A stretch of DNA of 64,000 bases. Origin: Actinobacteria bacterium UBA2286 (lineage in GTDB: Bacteria; Actinomycetota; Coriobacteriia; Anaerosomatales; Anaerosomataceae). The translations under genes were made by a program, and so were the position numbers. The stretch's first letter is position 1. Each line of letters starts with the position of its first letter. Location of the stretch: positions 13,918 through 77,917 of the forward strand of contig DDWM01000047.1 of NCBI GenBank assembly GCA_002345925.1. The letters run 5' to 3'. The notes below the pieces were generated by a model that did no database searches, was not told the origin of the DNA, and was given only the letters and a program-made list of their open reading frames with translations. This document shows positions 35,300 to 44,582 of this stretch, in pieces.

Positions 35300-35531
35300 G
35301 GATCAGGCGCTCCACATCCTCTTCGGTGCGGATGCTGCGCTCGCGCGCGCGTTTGGAGCCGTACTCCCCCAACTCCTCAAACACCTGCAGCTCATGCTCG
35401 CGCTTGTACACGCGGACCATCTCGCGGAAGAGCTGGCTCTTGCTGATTCCGGCCACCGTTGCCATGCGTTCGATGTCGGCGGCAAGCTCAGGCGTGACCG
35501 AGAACCCGATCGTCGTCGCAGTGCGTGCCAT
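35280..35531 (-). CDS. CopG-like ribbon-helix-helix antitoxin
   Basis: 83 residues. RHH core is TTIGFSVTPELAADIERMAT, then GISKSQLFREMVRVYKREHE. A C-terminal basic/acidic tail ends EDVERLIHESRGA. It precedes and overlaps the PIN toxin gene, forming the second toxin-antitoxin pair in 1.4 kb. No upstream palindrome was resolved in the short 79-bp gap to folK. Confidence 0.8.
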   Translation of the reverse strand: MARTATTIGFSVTPELAADIERMATVAGISKSQLFREMVRVYKREHELQVFEELGEYGSKRARERSIRTEEDVERLIHESRGA

Positions 35532-35610
35532 CGCTGAATCACCCGTTTCAAACGGTTTACAACGTCGGATTGAGTGTAGCCGGCTGCGCTCGCGCAGGCA
35601 AGTGCGGCCG

Positions 35611-36945
35611 CTACCCCCGCGTGCGCGCCTCGGCTAGCGCTTGGCGCGCAGCGACGGCGTTTTCTCTCGGCACCATGAGGCGGATCGTCTCGGCAGCACC
35701 GTAGGCCGGCATGCCGGGAGACCCGAAGATCGGTGGCGGGTCGATCACGGCCGGAATCCCCGCCGACTGCAGTACGCCGAGATGGATCTGCAGCTGCATC
35801 GATCCACCGTACCCCACAAGCCCGCCTTGTTGCACAGTCAGGATCGTCACCCATGCGGATTCGTCCTCGACTGGCCCGCTCTCGACCGCCGGCACGTACG
35901 GCTCAGGGAACTCCATCGGCGGGGGTCCATCGGCATCGTCGCCCGCGCTCACCGTTGCGCGCGTGAAACCTGGCACCGCGCCAAGCACGCCGGTGATACG
36001 CCCAAGCGTGGCGCGCACAGCCGAGATTGCCGAGCCGTCGGGCATCGTGACCGTCGGGTCCACCTCAAGCAGCGGCACGACCACGAACGCCCGCTCGAGC
36101 ATGCGGGGGTGCGGGATCGTGAGATCGGGGCGCACCCACTCTTCGTCGCCAAAGAGCAGGATGTCCAGATCGATCGTCCGGGGACCGTACCGTTCTTCGC
36201 GCACCCTGCCGAGGGAGTCCTCGATGTTTTGAAGCGCCGCTAGCAACTGATCCGCCTGAAGCTCGGTCGCTACGACAGCGACGGCGTTGGCGTACGCCGC
36301 CTGCTCCACGCCACCCCACGGCTCCGACTCGTAGACGCGCGAGACCGCAAGCCCTTCGGTCGCGGGAATCGCGCCTATCGCGCGCAGCGCCTCGGCCAGG
36401 TTCTCCGAACGGTCACCCAGGTTCGAGCCAAGCCCGATGTACGCGAGCGTCTTGTGTCTTTGCTCCTCAAGCATCGGCCAGCCGAGAAGCGCTCGCCAAC
36501 CGCTGGGCATCTTCTCAGTCCCGACGGAAATCGGGATCACCGGCGAGTCCGGCCCGCGGACCGCAGCCTCGGCCGCCGCAAGCGCCTCGGGGTCGTCGAC
36601 CCCGGACTCGTCCCACTGCGCTTCGGGTTCGTCGTCCCAGGACTCATCGTCGGCGAACTCGGGCAGATCGACGATTTCTCCCGGCTCCGCCCACGCAAGC
36701 TTCACGCCCGGAGGCGACTCTTCACCCAGCAACTCGCGGGCGGCGGCGAGATCGCCTGCGACCACCTTCAGCTTGAAATGCGGGTTGCTGAAGATGCTCG
36801 TCACGCCAAGGCGGGAGTCGTAGGGATCCCACAGCACGCCGATCCCGGCCGCCGTGAGCTCCTCGGCTACTGCACTCAGCATGATCGCGTCACCGGCATC
36901 CTCGGCTACGACCACCCAATCCGGCATGTCCTCCCAGGAACTCAC
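35611..36945 (-). CDS. folK: HPPK (FolK) embedded between two extra domains
   Basis: 444 residues from GTG 36943-36945, which overlaps the folP stop (GTGA). The central part (~165-330) is a complete 6-hydroxymethyl-7,8-dihydropterin pyrophosphokinase: YIGLGSNLGDRSENL, SRVYESEPWG, EDSLGRVREERYGPRTIDLD and IPHPRMLERAFVVVPL. Before it, residues ~8-80 (WVVVAEDAGDAIMLSAVAEE, FKLKVVAGDLAAARELL) look like a DUF2007-type fold. After an acidic linker, residues ~360-444 (TVQQGGLVGYGGSMQLQIHL, TIRLMVPRENAVAARQALAE) look like a second copy. Usual FolK is about 160 residues. The enzyme activates pterin for FolP. Confidence 0.9.
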   Translation of the reverse strand: MSSWEDMPDWVVVAEDAGDAIMLSAVAEELTAAGIGVLWDPYDSRLGVTSIFSNPHFKLKVVAGDLAAARELLGEESPPGVKLAWAEPGEIVDLPEFADDESWDDEPEAQWDESGVDDPEALAAAEAAVRGPDSPVIPISVGTEKMPSGWRALLGWPMLEEQRHKTLAYIGLGSNLGDRSENLAEALRAIGAIPATEGLAVSRVYESEPWGGVEQAAYANAVAVVATELQADQLLAALQNIEDSLGRVREERYGPRTIDLDILLFGDEEWVRPDLTIPHPRMLERAFVVVPLLEVDPTVTMPDGSAISAVRATLGRITGVLGAVPGFTRATVSAGDDADGPPPMEFPEPYVPAVESGPVEDESAWVTILTVQQGGLVGYGGSMQLQIHLGVLQSAGIPAVIDPPPIFGSPGMPAYGAAETIRLMVPRENAVAARQALAEARTRG

Positions 36946-37784
36946 GCGCTCTCCCCCTCGATCGCTCGCCACATGCGGAGCACCCGCACGGTCTCATTCA
37001 CGTCATGCACCCGCACGATGTCGGCGCCATGCGCGGCCGACCATGCAGCTATCGCAAGGCTGCCCTCAAGCCGCTGCTTCGGGTCTGGCTCACCAAGCAC
37101 CATGCCGATGAGGCTCTTGCGCGACGACCCCACCAGCACGGGGTACCCGTATGTCGCAAGCTCGTGCAGCCGCCGCAGCAACTCCAGATTCTGCTCAAGC
37201 GTCTTACCAAAGCCGATTCCCGGGTCGATGCAGATGCGCTCGTGCGCAACGCCAAGCTCCTCCAGCGTGCGCGCTCTGCCGAGTAGATAGCGGCCCACAT
37301 CATCGACGACGTCACCGTAGCGCGGCTCGGCCTGCATGGTCTTCGGCTCGCCGAGCATGTGCATGATGACAAGACCTGCATCGCAATCGAGCGCGACGTT
37401 GATCATCTCGGCATCTCGGAAGCCGGAAACGTCGTTCACGATGCTCGCGCCAGCTTCAACCGCCGCACGCGCGACGCTTGCGTGACGGGTGTCCACCGAG
37501 ACCGGCACGCCGAAGTCGCGAGCGAGCGTGCTCACAACAGGGCGCACGCGCGCGATCTCCTCGGCGGGTGAGACCTCGTCGGCGCCGGGGCGCGTGGACT
37601 CTCCGCCCACGTCGATGATCGCGGCTCCGTCGGCCACCATCTGCCGACCATGCTCAACCGCCGAGATGGGATCTTCGAACTCGCCGCCATCGGAGAAGGA
37701 GTCGGGCGTGACGTTCAGCACGCCCATGACGAGCGTGGCATCAAGCGGCAGCTCGAAGCGGCCACAGCGCCAGATACGATCCAC
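36942..37784 (-). CDS. folP: Dihydropteroate synthase
   Basis: 280 residues from GTG 37782-37784 (GGGGG 11 bases upstream); the frame is open further but would overlap folE. Signatures are VMGVLNVTPDSFSDGGEFED, IDVGGESTRPGADEV, VNDVSGF, ICIDPGIGFGKTLEQNLELL and VGSSRKSLIG. It joins the pterin pyrophosphate with p-aminobenzoate. It lies 5 bp after folE. No folB is present in the cluster. Confidence 0.95.
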   Translation of the reverse strand: MDRIWRCGRFELPLDATLVMGVLNVTPDSFSDGGEFEDPISAVEHGRQMVADGAAIIDVGGESTRPGADEVSPAEEIARVRPVVSTLARDFGVPVSVDTRHASVARAAVEAGASIVNDVSGFRDAEMINVALDCDAGLVIMHMLGEPKTMQAEPRYGDVVDDVGRYLLGRARTLEELGVAHERICIDPGIGFGKTLEQNLELLRRLHELATYGYPVLVGSSRKSLIGMVLGEPDPKQRLEGSLAIAAWSAAHGADIVRVHDVNETVRVLRMWRAIEGESA

Positions 37785-37789
37785 CGGCG

Positions 37790-38353
37790 CTACGCCCCCT
37801 TGATGAGCGACATCGCCTCGGCACGCGTTGCGATGTTTCTGGCGAAGATGCCGCGAACGGCAGAGGTCGCGGTGATCGCGCCGGCTTTCTGGACGCCGCG
37901 CATCGACATGCAGAGGTGCTCGGCCTCGATGACGACCATCACGCCTTGTGGGTCGAGATGCTCGACGATGGTGTCCGCGATCTGCGACGTGAGGCGCTCT
38001 TGCACCTGCGGGCGCTTCGCGAAAACGTCGACCACGCGGGCAAGCTTGGATAGACCACAGATGCGACCATCCTTGCTCGGGATATACGCCACGTGTGCGC
38101 GGCCTATGAATGGCAACAAGTGGTGCTCGCACACCGAGTAGAGCGGGATGTCCCGGATGAGCACCATCTCCTGATGACCCTCGTTGAAGGTCACGCGGAA
38201 GTGCTCGGCGGCGTCTTGATTGAGGCCCGAGAAGATCTCCTCGTACATGCTGGCGACACGGCGAGGCGTGTCGAGCAGGCCTTCCCGGCCAGGATCCTCG
38301 CCAACGCCTTCGAGGATGAGACGCACGCCTTGCTCTATCTTCTCGCGATCCAT
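37790..38353 (-). CDS. folE: GTP cyclohydrolase I
   Basis: 187 residues from ATG 38351-38353 (GGGAG upstream). Motifs are [20 protein letters not shown], the zinc site [27 protein letters not shown] and [16 protein letters not shown]. It opens GTP to dihydroneopterin triphosphate at the head of folate synthesis. It follows the Tad operon after a strong hairpin, so it probably has its own or a read-through transcript. Confidence 0.96.
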   Translation of the reverse strand: MDREKIEQGVRLILEGVGEDPGREGLLDTPRRVASMYEEIFSGLNQDAAEHFRVTFNEGHQEMVLIRDIPLYSVCEHHLLPFIGRAHVAYIPSKDGRICGLSKLARVVDVFAKRPQVQERLTSQIADTIVEHLDPQGVMVVIEAEHLCMSMRGVQKAGAITATSAVRGIFARNIATRAEAMSLIKGA

Positions 38354-38374
38354 GACCCGCTCCCGTGAACGCAA

Positions 38375-38406
38375 ATGGGGGACACTGCTCTCACAGTATC
38401 CCCCAT
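38375..38406 (-). terminator. Strong hairpin between tadC and folE, probable terminator
   Basis: ATGGGGGA and TCCCCCAT are perfect arms. ACTG/CAGT pairs extend the stem towards a short loop. On the minus strand only a weak T-run (CATTTGC) follows, so it may be a partial terminator ending the Tad transcript before folE. Confidence 0.55.
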
Positions 38407-38434
38407 CGGGAGGTGTCGCTGGTAGTCGCGAGTG

Positions 38435-39364
38435 CTACGGGATGAGTCCGAAGGCGCGGCCGATGGACACAAGCGCCGGGCCGAGGACCACGATCAGCGT
38501 AGCGGGCAGGATGCAGAGCACGAGCGGGAAGACGATCTTGACTGGTGCCTTCTGGGCGATCTCCTCGGCACGCTGACGACGCTTGACTCGCATCTCTTTC
38601 GCTTGCGAGCGCAAGACGTTCGAGACGCTGATGCCGAATACATCCGCCTGGACCATCGAGGTCACAAACGTGGAGACCTCGGGCACGTCTGTCCGTTCAG
38701 AGAGGTGACGGTACGCGTCTGTGCGCGGGATGCCGGCCTGGATCTCCTGCAACATGCGCGCGAACTCCTCGGCGAGCGGACCGTGGCTGTTCGCGACGAG
38801 CTTTGCGACAGCTTGATCGAAGCCGAGACCCGCCTCAACGCTGATGGTCAGCATGTCGAGCATGTCAGGCAATGCGCGCCTGATGGCGAGCTGTCGCTTG
38901 TTGACAGCCGACCACAGCGCGATGTCGGGCACGAAGAATCCGGCAGCGGCAGCAACCAGGCTCACGAGAAGCACTGTGCCACCGAAGCCGCGCAGCAAGC
39001 CGTACAAGATCACGCATGTGCCGTACGCAACGACGGCACAAATCGCCTTGTATGTGAGGAACCCACTGACTTCCATGCCGCGCGGATTCCCCGCCTTGGC
39101 CAGCCGTACCCGCAGCCGCTCTACGTACGCGTCTGGAACAAGCGCGCGTAGTCCGCCGAGAATCGACGAACCCAAAGGGCGGGTGACGCGCTCTCCAAAC
39201 GGCTTGAGCACCGGCGATGCGTCGGACACCTGCGAGCGCTCGTATGCGCTGAGGCCCGCCAGGCGACGCTTCACGCGCCGCTCCCCCGAGAAGAGCAGAT
39301 CGAAGACCGTGAACGCGAGCAGCGCCGCCCCAGCGCCAGCAAGAAGGATTGCGAGAGTGTCCAT
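38435..39364 (-). CDS. tadC: TadC-like inner-membrane platform protein (T2SSF domain)
   Basis: 309 residues. An N-terminal span, two spans at about 110-150 and a C-terminal span (about 278-300) frame the T2SSF cytosolic domain: LPDMLDMLTISVEAGLGFDQ, EFARMLQEIQAGIPRTDAYR, VTSMVQADVFGISVSNVL. It forms the platform for Flp pilus extrusion with TadB. It starts directly after the VWA-TadB stop. Confidence 0.92.
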   Translation of the reverse strand: MDTLAILLAGAGAALLAFTVFDLLFSGERRVKRRLAGLSAYERSQVSDASPVLKPFGERVTRPLGSSILGGLRALVPDAYVERLRVRLAKAGNPRGMEVSGFLTYKAICAVVAYGTCVILYGLLRGFGGTVLLVSLVAAAAGFFVPDIALWSAVNKRQLAIRRALPDMLDMLTISVEAGLGFDQAVAKLVANSHGPLAEEFARMLQEIQAGIPRTDAYRHLSERTDVPEVSTFVTSMVQADVFGISVSNVLRSQAKEMRVKRRQRAEEIAQKAPVKIVFPLVLCILPATLIVVLGPALVSIGRAFGLIP

Positions 39365-41278
39365 CTATATCTCCACCTTCGTGACGCGATTGAGCCACAC
39401 CGCACCGACAAGCAACAGAACGCCGCCGCCAATTGCGAGCACCCACCCGAAGACGGCGGTCAGCATACCCGACATGTAGGTCGGGTTCACGAGCAGGATC
39501 GCCGCAAGCTCAACAAACGGCAGGAACAGCAGTATCCCTCCCGAGAGCCGGCCCTCGGCTGTGAGTGAACTGACATGCCGCTTGAGCTCGGCGCGCTCCC
39601 GCATCGTCGCCGCGACAATGTCGAGCACCTCGGCCAGGTTGCCGCCCACCTCTCGCTGAATCGCGATTGCCGAGACGGCCCACGCGAAGTCCTCGCTGCG
39701 GATCCGGTCGACCATGTGCTCAAGCGCTCGCTCGATCGGAAGCCCAAGCCGCGTCTCTGTCTGCGCGCGCCCAAACTCACCTGAGGCCGGTTGCGCCATC
39801 TGCTCGGCAACGAGTCCCACAGCCTGCAGGAATCCCCAGCCTGCCCGAAGCGAGCCGGCCAGCAGGTTCAGGACCTCCGGAAGCTGCTCCTCGAAAGCGG
39901 CGCGCCGCTTCTCGATACGGTTCTGCAGAAGCAGTAGCGGCACGACCACGGCCACCAGTGCAACGATGATCGTTATGGCCAACGATCTTGTGACGAGCAT
40001 CGCGAAGAGTCCAGAGGCAAACACCAGGACGAGGTGCAGGTATATGTACTCGGCAGGGCGAATCGGCAGTCCGGCGCGCTCCAAACGCTCGTGCATCATG
40101 CGCGTGAAACCCCATCTGCCCGCCACGTATCCGACAGCACCGCGCATCTTCGCCTGCAGCGCTGCGGGCGTTCCGGGGACGTCGGCGTCAGCTCCATCTC
40201 CCTCTGTGCCCAGCTGGTCGTAGAACTCGAGCCGCTCCAGTCCAAGAGACCGGCGCTGCAGCAGCAAGAAGACACCCCAAGCCAGGAGCATTGCCGAGGA
40301 GAATACCAACACGACCGCCAATATCCCCAGCAGCAGGTTCGGACTAGGGGGGTCAAGCACCGGGCCGGTCGCCGCTGCGGCGTACAGCGGATTCGGTATC
40401 GTGAGGCCGCCAGTTGCCGTCTTATCGCCGAGGGATGCGGTGACCTCTACCTCAAGGTCTTTCGTATTGGGACTGAGGCTCTTGTACGTGACCAGATACT
40501 GAAGCCCGATCTCCTGCGAGAGCGCCTCATAGATTGACAGGAGTTCGCCGGAGTCCGCTGCGGCGACAGCCCTGCCGCCCGTCTCGGCAGCAAGCGAGCT
40601 GAGTGCCCGCGGATCCCACTCCTTCGATCGGAGCGTTACCGCGTATACCGCCGCGCCCGACGCTTTGAGCCGCTCGAGTGCCGTCTGGAAGCTGGCGACG
40701 CTCACAGTGTCACCGCCGTCGGACAGCAACACAACGCTGCTCTGGCGCTCGCTGTTGTCAGTTGCAAGCGCAGCCGCGCGTACAAGCGCGTCGTGCACCG
40801 CCGTTTCACCGGATGGCTTGAGACCATCAAGCGCCGACAGGAGAGCTTCCCGGTCATCGGTGAAGCCTTGCCTGACGTTCGGCTCGAAGGCGAAAGTCAC
40901 GACCGCGGTTCGGTCTCCCGGCCTCATCGCGTCGATGAAGGCGCGGCCCGCAACGGTCGCGTCCTTGAGCGCTGCTCCCTTCATGCTCCCGCTGGTATCT
41001 ATCACAAGCACAACGTCAACAGGCTCGCGCGCCGCGTCGGCCGGACTGCGCACGTCGGTGACATCGGCATCAACGCCGTTCTCTTGCACACGAAACGATG
41101 GAGTGTCCGGTCCGGCGCCGAGAACACCGCCTGGAAGCGTCACAGATAGCGTCACGCCAGGAGGTTCGGTGATGTCCTCAACACGCACACCAAGCGTGCC
41201 GTCTGCGGCGAGCGCCGGCACGGGCACAACCATCAGAACCGCCACGAAGAGCGCGATAAGTCTGCGCACTGTGCTCAC
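39365..41278 (-). CDS. tadB: VWA domain fused to TadB platform protein
   Basis: 637 residues. A signal peptide (1-24) is followed by an extracytoplasmic von Willebrand A domain (~85-265) with an intact MIDAS (VIDTSGSMKG, a threonine in GDRTAVVTF, LLSDGGDT). Then come a span near 318-340, a cytosolic linker (PGTPAALQAKMRGAVGYVAG) and a TadB-type T2SSF module (~385-637), with LPEVLNLLAGSLRAGWGFLQ, SAIAIQREVGGNLAEVLDIV and two C-terminal spans. TadB alone is about 280-320 residues. The fusion puts a metal-dependent adhesion module on the outer face of the pilus machine. It overlaps the tadA start region by 4 bp. Confidence 0.92.
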   Translation of the reverse strand: MSTVRRLIALFVAVLMVVPVPALAADGTLGVRVEDITEPPGVTLSVTLPGGVLGAGPDTPSFRVQENGVDADVTDVRSPADAAREPVDVVLVIDTSGSMKGAALKDATVAGRAFIDAMRPGDRTAVVTFAFEPNVRQGFTDDREALLSALDGLKPSGETAVHDALVRAAALATDNSERQSSVVLLSDGGDTVSVASFQTALERLKASGAAVYAVTLRSKEWDPRALSSLAAETGGRAVAAADSGELLSIYEALSQEIGLQYLVTYKSLSPNTKDLEVEVTASLGDKTATGGLTIPNPLYAAAATGPVLDPPSPNLLLGILAVVLVFSSAMLLAWGVFLLLQRRSLGLERLEFYDQLGTEGDGADADVPGTPAALQAKMRGAVGYVAGRWGFTRMMHERLERAGLPIRPAEYIYLHLVLVFASGLFAMLVTRSLAITIIVALVAVVVPLLLLQNRIEKRRAAFEEQLPEVLNLLAGSLRAGWGFLQAVGLVAEQMAQPASGEFGRAQTETRLGLPIERALEHMVDRIRSEDFAWAVSAIAIQREVGGNLAEVLDIVAATMRERAELKRHVSSLTAEGRLSGGILLFLPFVELAAILLVNPTYMSGMLTAVFGWVLAIGGGVLLLVGAVWLNRVTKVEI

Positions 41279-42642
41279 CGCCTCGCGGGAGGCTCGTAAG
41301 CGAACACTTCTGCAGGCAGATGAATGCCCAGATCTTCCAGATGCGCCGCGAACTTGGGACGCAGCCCCGTGCCTTTCAGTTGGCCAAGAGACCGGCCATC
41401 ATCGTCCACGCCCATGGTGAAGTCGTAGTAGAAGATGTCCTGGAGTACGACGGTGTCGCCCTCCATCCCCTCAACCTCGGCTATCTGCACGATTTTTCGC
41501 GAGCCGTCCCGCAGACGCTGTAGCTGGACGATCATGTGAAGGGCCGAGGATGTCTGCTCCCGAATCGCGCGGATCGGCAGGTCGTAGCCACTCAGCAGCA
41601 CCATCGTCTCAAGGCGCGCGAGGGAGTCTCTCGGCGAGTTGGCGTGAATGGTCGACAGAGAGCCCTCGTGACCGGTGTTCATCGCCTGGAGCATGTCGAG
41701 TGCCTCGGCTCCACGCACCTCACCGACGACGATACGGTCGGGACGCATACGCAGCGCGTTGCGGACGAGGTCGCGGATGGAAATCTGGCCTTTGCCTTCA
41801 ATGTTCGGCGGGCGCGATTCCAGTCTCAGCACATGACTCTGGCCTAGGCGCAGCTCCGCCGCGTCCTCGATGGTCACGATCCGTTCATCGTCAGGCACGA
41901 ACGCCGACACGACGTTCAGAAGCGTGGTCTTGCCGGTACCCGTACCTCCCGAGATCAGGATATTGAGACGGCCGTGAACGCACGCTTTCAGGAACTCGGC
42001 AGCGTGGGCATCGAGGGTCCCGAATGTGATCAGGTCATCGATCGTGTACGGCTCCTGCGAGAACTTCCGGATCGTCAGCATTGGACCGTTGATCGCCAGC
42101 GGATGGATGATCGCGTTCACGCGCGACCCATCAGGAAGCCGCGCGTCCACCATCGGTGACGATTCATCGATTCGGCGACCGACCTGTCCGACGATCTTGT
42201 CGATGATGCGCATGAGGTGCGCCTCATCGATGAAACGCTGTCCTGTGAGATAGAGGCGTCCGCGACGCTCGACGTAAACCGTGTCGGCGTTATTGACCAT
42301 CACCTCGGTGACTTCCGGATCGCTGAGCAGCGCCTGCAGCGGCCCATAACCGAGTATGTTGTCGATCACATCGGCTGAGATCTCACGCCGATCCGATGCG
42401 GACAGCGGCGTACTCTCTCGTCCAAGCAGCTCGCGGAGCTTGGCCTCGATTGAGGACCGCATCGCGGCCTCGTCGAGGTCTGGCATAGACAACTCTGTGC
42501 CCATCTCCTCGATTAGCAGATAGTGCAGACTGCGCTTGATCGCATCCTTCACACTCTCGGCAATCTGCTCGGTCGCTCTGTCACGTTCCTCCACTACCTG
42601 CACAGTGCCCTCGGTCTGCCCTAGTCTCTCTCTAAGCGACAC
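41275..42642 (-). CDS. tadA: TadA/CpaF secretion ATPase
   Basis: 455 residues. Hexameric ATPase that powers Flp pilus assembly. Walker A is [15 protein letters not shown] (about 230-244), the Asp box is [12 protein letters not shown], then [20 protein letters not shown] (Walker B/His region) and [20 protein letters not shown]. An N-terminal helical region of ~80 residues precedes it. The GTG start (42640-42642) overlaps the tadZ end by 11 bp and has AGGTGA upstream. Confidence 0.95.
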   Translation of the reverse strand: MSLRERLGQTEGTVQVVEERDRATEQIAESVKDAIKRSLHYLLIEEMGTELSMPDLDEAAMRSSIEAKLRELLGRESTPLSASDRREISADVIDNILGYGPLQALLSDPEVTEVMVNNADTVYVERRGRLYLTGQRFIDEAHLMRIIDKIVGQVGRRIDESSPMVDARLPDGSRVNAIIHPLAINGPMLTIRKFSQEPYTIDDLITFGTLDAHAAEFLKACVHGRLNILISGGTGTGKTTLLNVVSAFVPDDERIVTIEDAAELRLGQSHVLRLESRPPNIEGKGQISIRDLVRNALRMRPDRIVVGEVRGAEALDMLQAMNTGHEGSLSTIHANSPRDSLARLETMVLLSGYDLPIRAIREQTSSALHMIVQLQRLRDGSRKIVQIAEVEGMEGDTVVLQDIFYYDFTMGVDDDGRSLGQLKGTGLRPKFAAHLEDLGIHLPAEVFAYEPPARR

Positions 42643-43783
42643 TGCTGCTCACCTCCTCGCATCCCGCTGCGATGTTCTTCGCCAAATCTCCCAGGGCATG
42701 AGCGACGCCTGAACGCGGCGCATCCAAGACAACGGGGATGCCTCTATTCACGGACCGCGGGACAAGCCTGTCACTTGGTAGCTCCGCCACCACCGGAGCG
42801 TTGATCGTGCGCTCAGCCTCGCCCGGGTCAAGCCATACCTTGCTATCTGCCCTGTTGATCACAAGGCGGATGAGACCGTTGTCGTATCCCATTTGCGCAA
42901 GCTTCTGTAGTGAGACCCTCACATTCTTGATGCTGGCAACATCCATGGTCGCGACCGCGTAGACCGCGTCGCTGTTGTCGATGGCGGCCAGAACGACGTC
43001 GTCCAGCGCGGCGGACGTGTCGATCACAACAACATCCGCAATCTGGCTCAGCAGGCTGATAATCGCGTTGATGCGGTTGACTGTGACAACCTCCGCATCC
43101 TCCGGATGCACGGGAGCAAGCAGCACCTGCAGCCCGGAGGAATGCGGCGTCAGAAAGCCACGGAGCATCTCGGCGTCCAGCCGGTCGAAGGACTGGATCG
43201 CCTCGAAGATCGTCCGCTCGGGAACCAGATCGAGCATGATGCCAACGTCCCCGAACTGCAGATCCAGGTCGACCAGCACGGTCTTGAGGCCAAGCTTGGC
43301 GAGCGCAACGCCGACATTGCACGAGATCACCGTCTTGCCTACACCACCCTTTGTGCTGAACACCGTGACGACTCTGCCGCGCGAGGGCACAGACACGGGG
43401 TGCGCCTCTTCCAGGCGTGGCCCCGAGGTCGCCAGTGCGGCCTGAATCGCGCGAACCACCTCACCAAATTGCTGATCCATCGGTACGACATCGTGCACAC
43501 CCGCGCGCATCGCGCGCCGCAGCAAGTCGGTGGACTCCTCAGAGCTGACCAGAACGATCGCGACCGCACCGTCGGGTCTGAGTGTCTCGGCAAACTCGAC
43601 GGCAACCGCCGGAGCTACGGATGACCCCAGCACGAGCACGTCGGGGCGACGCAGCGGAAGCAGCGCACTCGCCTCCTCAAGGGTTCGCACCTCATCGCAA
43701 CGCACGTCCGTTTCGCCTTCAAGGAGTGCGCGTAGGCGACGACAGAACCGGGCGTCCGAATCAGCTATGAGAACCAGACCCAT
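42632..43783 (-). CDS. tadZ: TadZ/CpaE: receiver-like domain plus ParA-type ATPase
   Basis: 383 residues. Residues 1-120 are a receiver-like domain (LVLIADSDARFCRRLRALLE, DVLVLGSS) whose phosphorylatable aspartate is not clear. Residues ~135-375 are a MinD/ParA ATPase with deviant Walker A (VFSTKGGVGKTVISCNVGVA) and VLVDLDLQFGDVGIML. CpaE/TadZ places the pilus machine at the pole or other sites. It is located between cpaB and tadA as in other Tad loci. Confidence 0.93.
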   Translation of the reverse strand: MGLVLIADSDARFCRRLRALLEGETDVRCDEVRTLEEASALLPLRRPDVLVLGSSVAPAVAVEFAETLRPDGAVAIVLVSSEESTDLLRRAMRAGVHDVVPMDQQFGEVVRAIQAALATSGPRLEEAHPVSVPSRGRVVTVFSTKGGVGKTVISCNVGVALAKLGLKTVLVDLDLQFGDVGIMLDLVPERTIFEAIQSFDRLDAEMLRGFLTPHSSGLQVLLAPVHPEDAEVVTVNRINAIISLLSQIADVVVIDTSAALDDVVLAAIDNSDAVYAVATMDVASIKNVRVSLQKLAQMGYDNGLIRLVINRADSKVWLDPGEAERTINAPVVAELPSDRLVPRSVNRGIPVVLDAPRSGVAHALGDLAKNIAAGCEEVSSSVA

Positions 43784-43792
43784 GGAATCCCC

Positions 43793-44563
43793 CTATTTGT
43801 AGATGGTCTTTATGTTGCGACCCGGCGTCCCGGGAAGCTCGGTTTCAGTAGTAGGAAGCAGCGCGAGCCAAACAGAGCCCTGGCGCTCGGCAAACACGAG
43901 CTTCTCTACATCCTCAGGCTTCAGGGCCAGCGTGACCGTTGGCGACTGAGCGACCTCGCCCGTATTCGTCCCCCGAGCTCCGGTCGTGATCGCTCCGTCT
44001 TGCCCCGTGTCGCCGGGGCCGGTTCCCGTGCCCGTATCCAAACCGACAGCTAGTACGCGTGCCTTCGGCAACAGAATCCTCGACTCTGCGTCCTTGCCAT
44101 TGGGGCCAGGATCGAACGTCGCGGTGACAAGCACCCAGTCGCCTGACTTCAGCATTCCGCCAACGCATGTGACGTCATCAGCAGGAATGGAGACAGCCAC
44201 GAATCCGTCGGGGATCGCAAATGATAGTCCCGCCTCGCTCGGGAACTGGAACCGCGCCCGTGTGACCTGCTCTCCCCTACTCAGCGTCGCCGCGAGCACC
44301 TGCCCCTCGATTCCGCGCACCGAAGAGACTGCACTTGCGGAGACATACCGCTGCGGAACCTCCTGCATCTGGATGAACCCATCCTTGAGAGCCTCCTCTG
44401 CGGTCATGCCACGAGGCACGTCCTGCATGGCCACAAGCACCTGAACCGGCTCGGCCTCTTGTGTTAGTCGCGCCGTCGCTCCACGCAGGTACTGCGCGGT
44501 CACGAGCGCAGCCGCGACTCCTAGAATCACAGCAGCAATGAGGATGAATACTCTCGACCGCAT
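43793..44563 (-). CDS. cpaB: CpaB/RcpC-like pilus assembly protein (SAF domain)
   Basis: 256 residues from ATG 44561-44563 (GAAGGAG upstream). The N-terminal span (about 5-25) is followed by a SAF domain (VQVLVAMQDVPRGMTAEEAL) and the RcpC region (AVSIPADDVTCVGGMLKSGD, VTLALKPEDVEKLVFAERQG). In Gram-negatives it works with the secretin RcpA, which is absent here as expected for a monoderm; it may bind peptidoglycan. Nine bases separate it from tadZ. Confidence 0.9.
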   Translation of the reverse strand: MRSRVFILIAAVILGVAAALVTAQYLRGATARLTQEAEPVQVLVAMQDVPRGMTAEEALKDGFIQMQEVPQRYVSASAVSSVRGIEGQVLAATLSRGEQVTRARFQFPSEAGLSFAIPDGFVAVSIPADDVTCVGGMLKSGDWVLVTATFDPGPNGKDAESRILLPKARVLAVGLDTGTGTGPGDTGQDGAITTGARGTNTGEVAQSPTVTLALKPEDVEKLVFAERQGSVWLALLPTTETELPGTPGRNIKTIYK

Positions 44564-44582
44564 AGCGCACTCCTTCTTCAGG

